A stretch of DNA of 36,689 nt, taken from contig CAJXXT010000032.1 in the NCBI GenBank assembly GCA_913063495.1, positions 1 through 36,689 of the forward strand, in the 5' to 3' direction. The notes below the pieces were generated by a model. The model made no database searches. It was given only the letters and a program-made list of their open reading frames with translations, and had not been told where the DNA came from. The DNA is from an uncultured Gammaproteobacteria bacterium (GTDB lineage Bacteria; Pseudomonadota; Gammaproteobacteria; Pseudomonadales; Ketobacteraceae). Shown in pieces: positions 34,814 to 36,689 of this stretch; positions within the stretch are counted from its first letter, which is position 1; every line of letters begins with the position of its first letter. The position numbers and the translations under genes were made by a program.

Positions 34814-34828
34814 ACGAGTGGTTACTCG
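34814..34828 (-). promoter_or_regulatory. Small hairpin directly before the start codon of the cytochrome operon
   Basis: CGAGT and ACTCG pair around a 4-base loop and end one base before the ATG of the five-heme cytochrome, where a ribosome binding site would be expected. No good Shine-Dalgarno sequence is seen. It may limit translation initiation of the first gene. Confidence 0.3.
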
Positions 34829-34921
34829 ATTGGGGCGATACTTATATTTAACCTTAATTTAATTCGACGATAAATCAATTGGGTGAACGGAATATCCTTA
34901 TTCTTTTCATAGTTTACAGAA

Positions 34922-34944
34922 TCGTTAGAAACACCTTCTAACGA
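34922..34944. promoter_or_regulatory. 9-bp perfect dyad upstream of the cytochrome operon
   Basis: TCGTTAGAA (34922-34930) and TTCTAACGA (34936-34944) are exact mirror arms with a 5-bp spacer, 109 bp upstream of the first gene of the electron-transfer operon. No T-run follows on either strand. The 23-bp size and position fit an operator for a dimeric regulator. The 34814-35188 gap (375 bp) contains no other gene; an AT-rich stretch with TATAAG near 34850 may be the -10 region. Confidence 0.5.
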
Positions 34945-35118
34945 CCAATTTAAGCCTAATTACTCCCTAATGCTTTGAATTAATTATCTATTCTTAGTCA
35001 CGCATTACATCACACCCCCGTACCCGCAGAATAGAAGAGGCTAACATCATTAGTCCAGCACTATTTGACCGGTTCAATATCCATCAAAATACAACTAAAA
35101 ATAATGCCCGCAATGCAA

Positions 35119-35150
35119 GGTTATGCTACACGTCACGTGACAGCATAACC
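35119..35150 (-). terminator. Possible terminator or operator after the MAPEG gene
   Basis: GGTTATGCT (35119-35127) and AGCATAACC (35142-35150) form a perfect 9-bp stem; the 14-bp loop contains a second palindrome, GTCACGTGAC (35132-35141). It lies 39 bp beyond the MAPEG stop codon. No strong T-run follows, so termination is weak or the site binds a regulator. It also lies upstream of the cytochrome operon. Confidence 0.4.
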
Positions 35151-35188
35151 CACTTATACACATTAACATCTGATTCCAATGTTAAAAC

Positions 35189-35638
35189 TTATAGTGAAAT
35201 TGACATCAGATTGGCGGCAAGAACACCACTCATAATAATTAACGTCACTACACCAACAATAAAAACCCTAAACCGTGCAGGAACATAATTGGACCCCGTA
35301 TGGATGTAGGCATGAATCAAGCGACTAATCACATACACCCAGGCCAGTACCAATACCGTCATACTCACTGTTTGTGTCGCTATAAAAGCGAAGACCAACG
35401 CATAAAATAGAATCGGGGTTTGGAATTGATTTTGAATATTATTCGATACTTTAAGCACCTCATCAGGCCATGCGCTATTATCCAACGCGGCTTTTTTTCT
35501 ATCAACTAGGCCCGCTTTTACCGCCGCAGCTTTTCTTGCCCCCATCACAATAAACACACTGAGGGTTAACGTCACCTGAACCAATACTGGCCATAAGGCC
35601 AGAGCCGCATTCATTTGTTCGTTCATCTCTCCACTCAT
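35189..35638 (-). CDS. MAPEG-family membrane protein
   Basis: About 149 residues with four transmembrane helices, the size and topology of the MAPEG family (membrane-associated proteins in eicosanoid and glutathione metabolism). The first helix is WPVLVQVTLTLSVFIVMG, followed by a basic loop with R/K residues and the conserved-looking segment NNIQNQFQTPILFYALVFAF, the MAPEG pattern of Asn and Gln around NQFE-like residues. The bacterial role is mostly unknown; many are called inner-membrane proteins. ATG 35638 has GAGG at better spacing (9 bp) than ATG 35644 (3 bp). It follows the MipA-family gene by 64 bp on the same strand. Confidence 0.8.
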   Translation of the reverse strand: MSGEMNEQMNAALALWPVLVQVTLTLSVFIVMGARKAAAVKAGLVDRKKAALDNSAWPDEVLKVSNNIQNQFQTPILFYALVFAFIATQTVSMTVLVLAWVYVISRLIHAYIHTGSNYVPARFRVFIVGVVTLIIMSGVLAANLMSISL

Positions 35639-35702
35639 TATCATTATCCTCTTTTATTAGTCGTTTTTTATTGATGTCTTTAAAAAGTCTATAAATCATT
35701 CA

Positions 35703-36593
35703 CTAAAAGCTTGATTTCACACGCACAGTATCCGATGACTGCGCCATACGCCAATGTATCGCCAATCCGATTGCGAGATAATCTTTTGACTTCACCAGCG
35801 GGCTATCCTCATTCGCAGCCCCATGTAAATCAACATATCGAACAAAACCACCTATCGACAGCTGATTAAACTTACGCCGTAAAGACATAGACAACTTTAA
35901 TCCAGTATAACCAGACTTAGCATGATATTCCTCCCGCCCAACCTGGACAAACTCTTGTTCCACATCGTAATAATATTCATGATAACGCCGATCAGCAAAC
36001 ATCGGCCCTACTGATACCCATTGCTTCCAATGAGAATCGCCTCCTGAATAAACAACACTGGGGTTACTGGTCCAACCGCTATGAGTGATATCAAAACCAT
36101 CAAAAGTTAAGCCTGCTCTTATTGGAAAGTCTAATTTCCAACGATGGTACTTATCACTGCTTTGATAAAATAAATACTGTAATGTTGGGCCAATTTCTAA
36201 CATTGGATCCAAGTCATCCATGCCTTCTCGCGTATGATTGTCCTCACTATTTACTGGTAGCGAAGCATTTAAACTAATGTTCAGCCTCAAATTCTCCCGT
36301 TGAAATAACTTGCCTCGTAAACCTTCCCGGTCGGCCTGCACATATTCACTACGATAAATAAAAAAAGGATAGGCAAAACCATAACGCCCGGACTCATCCG
36401 CCCCAAGGTAATGCGACATACTCAACCCAGCGGCACCCACACCCGCCTCCCAAACAGGCAATTCTTTTGCTACTACAGAACTTGCTAGTACAGAATTAGC
36501 AACGGCAGATACAAACGCAACAACACAAGCAAACCAACATACCGCCACACACTTACGACAAAAAGAGAAAAACTCTCGAAACACTTTAATCAT
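35703..36593 (-). CDS. MipA/OmpV-family outer-membrane protein
   Basis: About 296 residues. A signal peptide with hydrophobic stretch WFACVVAFVSAVANSVLAS is followed by WEAGVGAAGLSMSHYLGAD and YGFAYPFFIYRSEYVQADREGLRGKLF, the typical opening of MipA/OmpV scaffolding barrels, with the conserved barrel to the C-terminus (YLAIGLAIHWRMAQ). The substrate is unknown; family members have been linked to murein enzyme scaffolding and to outer-membrane responses. ATG 36593 has GGGGAA 7 bp upstream and is preferred to ATG 36608. It is transcribed just after a terminator for a gene to the right, so it has its own promoter, and MAPEG follows it. Confidence 0.82.
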   Translation of the reverse strand: MIKVFREFFSFCRKCVAVCWFACVVAFVSAVANSVLASSVVAKELPVWEAGVGAAGLSMSHYLGADESGRYGFAYPFFIYRSEYVQADREGLRGKLFQRENLRLNISLNASLPVNSEDNHTREGMDDLDPMLEIGPTLQYLFYQSSDKYHRWKLDFPIRAGLTFDGFDITHSGWTSNPSVVYSGGDSHWKQWVSVGPMFADRRYHEYYYDVEQEFVQVGREEYHAKSGYTGLKLSMSLRRKFNQLSIGGFVRYVDLHGAANEDSPLVKSKDYLAIGLAIHWRMAQSSDTVRVKSSF

Positions 36594-36636
36594 TAAACGA
36601 TTCCCCATTCATTTTCTGGCTGATTATATCACAGGC

Positions 36637-36671
36637 AAAAAAAAGACCGGCTAGCTCACAACTAACCGGTC
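36637..36671 (-). terminator. Intrinsic terminator for a minus-strand gene entering from the right
   Basis: On the minus strand GACCGGTTAG and CTAGCCGGTC form a 10-bp stem with one wobble-type mismatch and a loop of about 7 bases, followed at once by eight T residues (A-run at 36637-36644 on the plus strand). This is a classic rho-independent terminator read leftward, so a gene beyond the right edge is transcribed on the minus strand and stops before the MipA-family gene. Confidence 0.8.
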
Positions 36672-36689
36672 AAGAGGTCACACAGAAGT

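Overview
The window looks like chromosome of a marine-type gammaproteobacterium. This is inferred from the moderately AT-rich base composition, the distal valine pathway genes with an AraC-type mmsR regulator, the MalT-like LuxR regulator beside an RND exporter, and the many outer-membrane barrels. No tRNA, rRNA, insertion sequence, CRISPR array or phage gene was recognised.

Layout. (1) 3-1169, plus strand: the 3' part of a porin-like gene and a small periplasmic phosphate-binding-protein-like gene. (2) 1239-7957: a complete distal valine catabolic operon on the minus strand (mmsA, isobutyryl-CoA dehydrogenase, enoyl-CoA hydratase, 3-hydroxyisobutyryl-CoA hydrolase, mmsB) with a divergent AraC-family regulator. 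Together these would take isobutyryl-CoA to propionyl-CoA. (3) 8055-9431: ung with a TetR-family regulator, followed by a regulatory-looking gap with a 32-bp palindrome and a possible 47-residue secreted peptide. (4) 9875-16709, minus strand: an MMPL/RND exporter, a large MalT-like LuxR regulator, a GFA-family zinc protein and an AraC-type regulator, with a divergent membrane protein of unknown function at 16779-17414. (5) 17443-20509: a lipoprotein combining an arylsulfotransferase-like propeller with a YHYH domain, coupled to a histidine-containing periplasmic protein. (6) 20734-22044: a type II NADH dehydrogenase with a strong 20-bp inverted repeat in its leader.

(7) The most striking region is 22213-34813: nine tightly packed minus-strand genes that read as one electron-transfer operon. 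In order of transcription they are a five-heme cytochrome c, an outer-membrane barrel, a membrane-anchored flavin/[2Fe-2S] reductase, a four-heme cytochrome c, a protein with two cyclic-nucleotide-binding-like domains and four [4Fe-4S] clusters, a four-histidine membrane cytochrome b, a membrane-anchored ten-heme cytochrome c, a FecR-domain protein and a second barrel. The parts could connect cytoplasmic NAD(P)H or ferredoxin, the quinone pool, periplasmic hemes and the outer membrane. No molybdopterin or other substrate-converting subunit is visible. I did not recognise it as a named system such as Mtr, Pio, Nrf or Hao. It is the best candidate here for something undescribed.

(8) 35189-36593: a MAPEG-family membrane protein and a MipA/OmpV-family barrel, then a terminator for a minus-strand gene entering from the right edge.

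Start codons were re-chosen where a ribosome binding site or an overlap decided the matter. Several genes appear to use TTG or GTG. All family assignments come from reading motifs by eye, without database searches.
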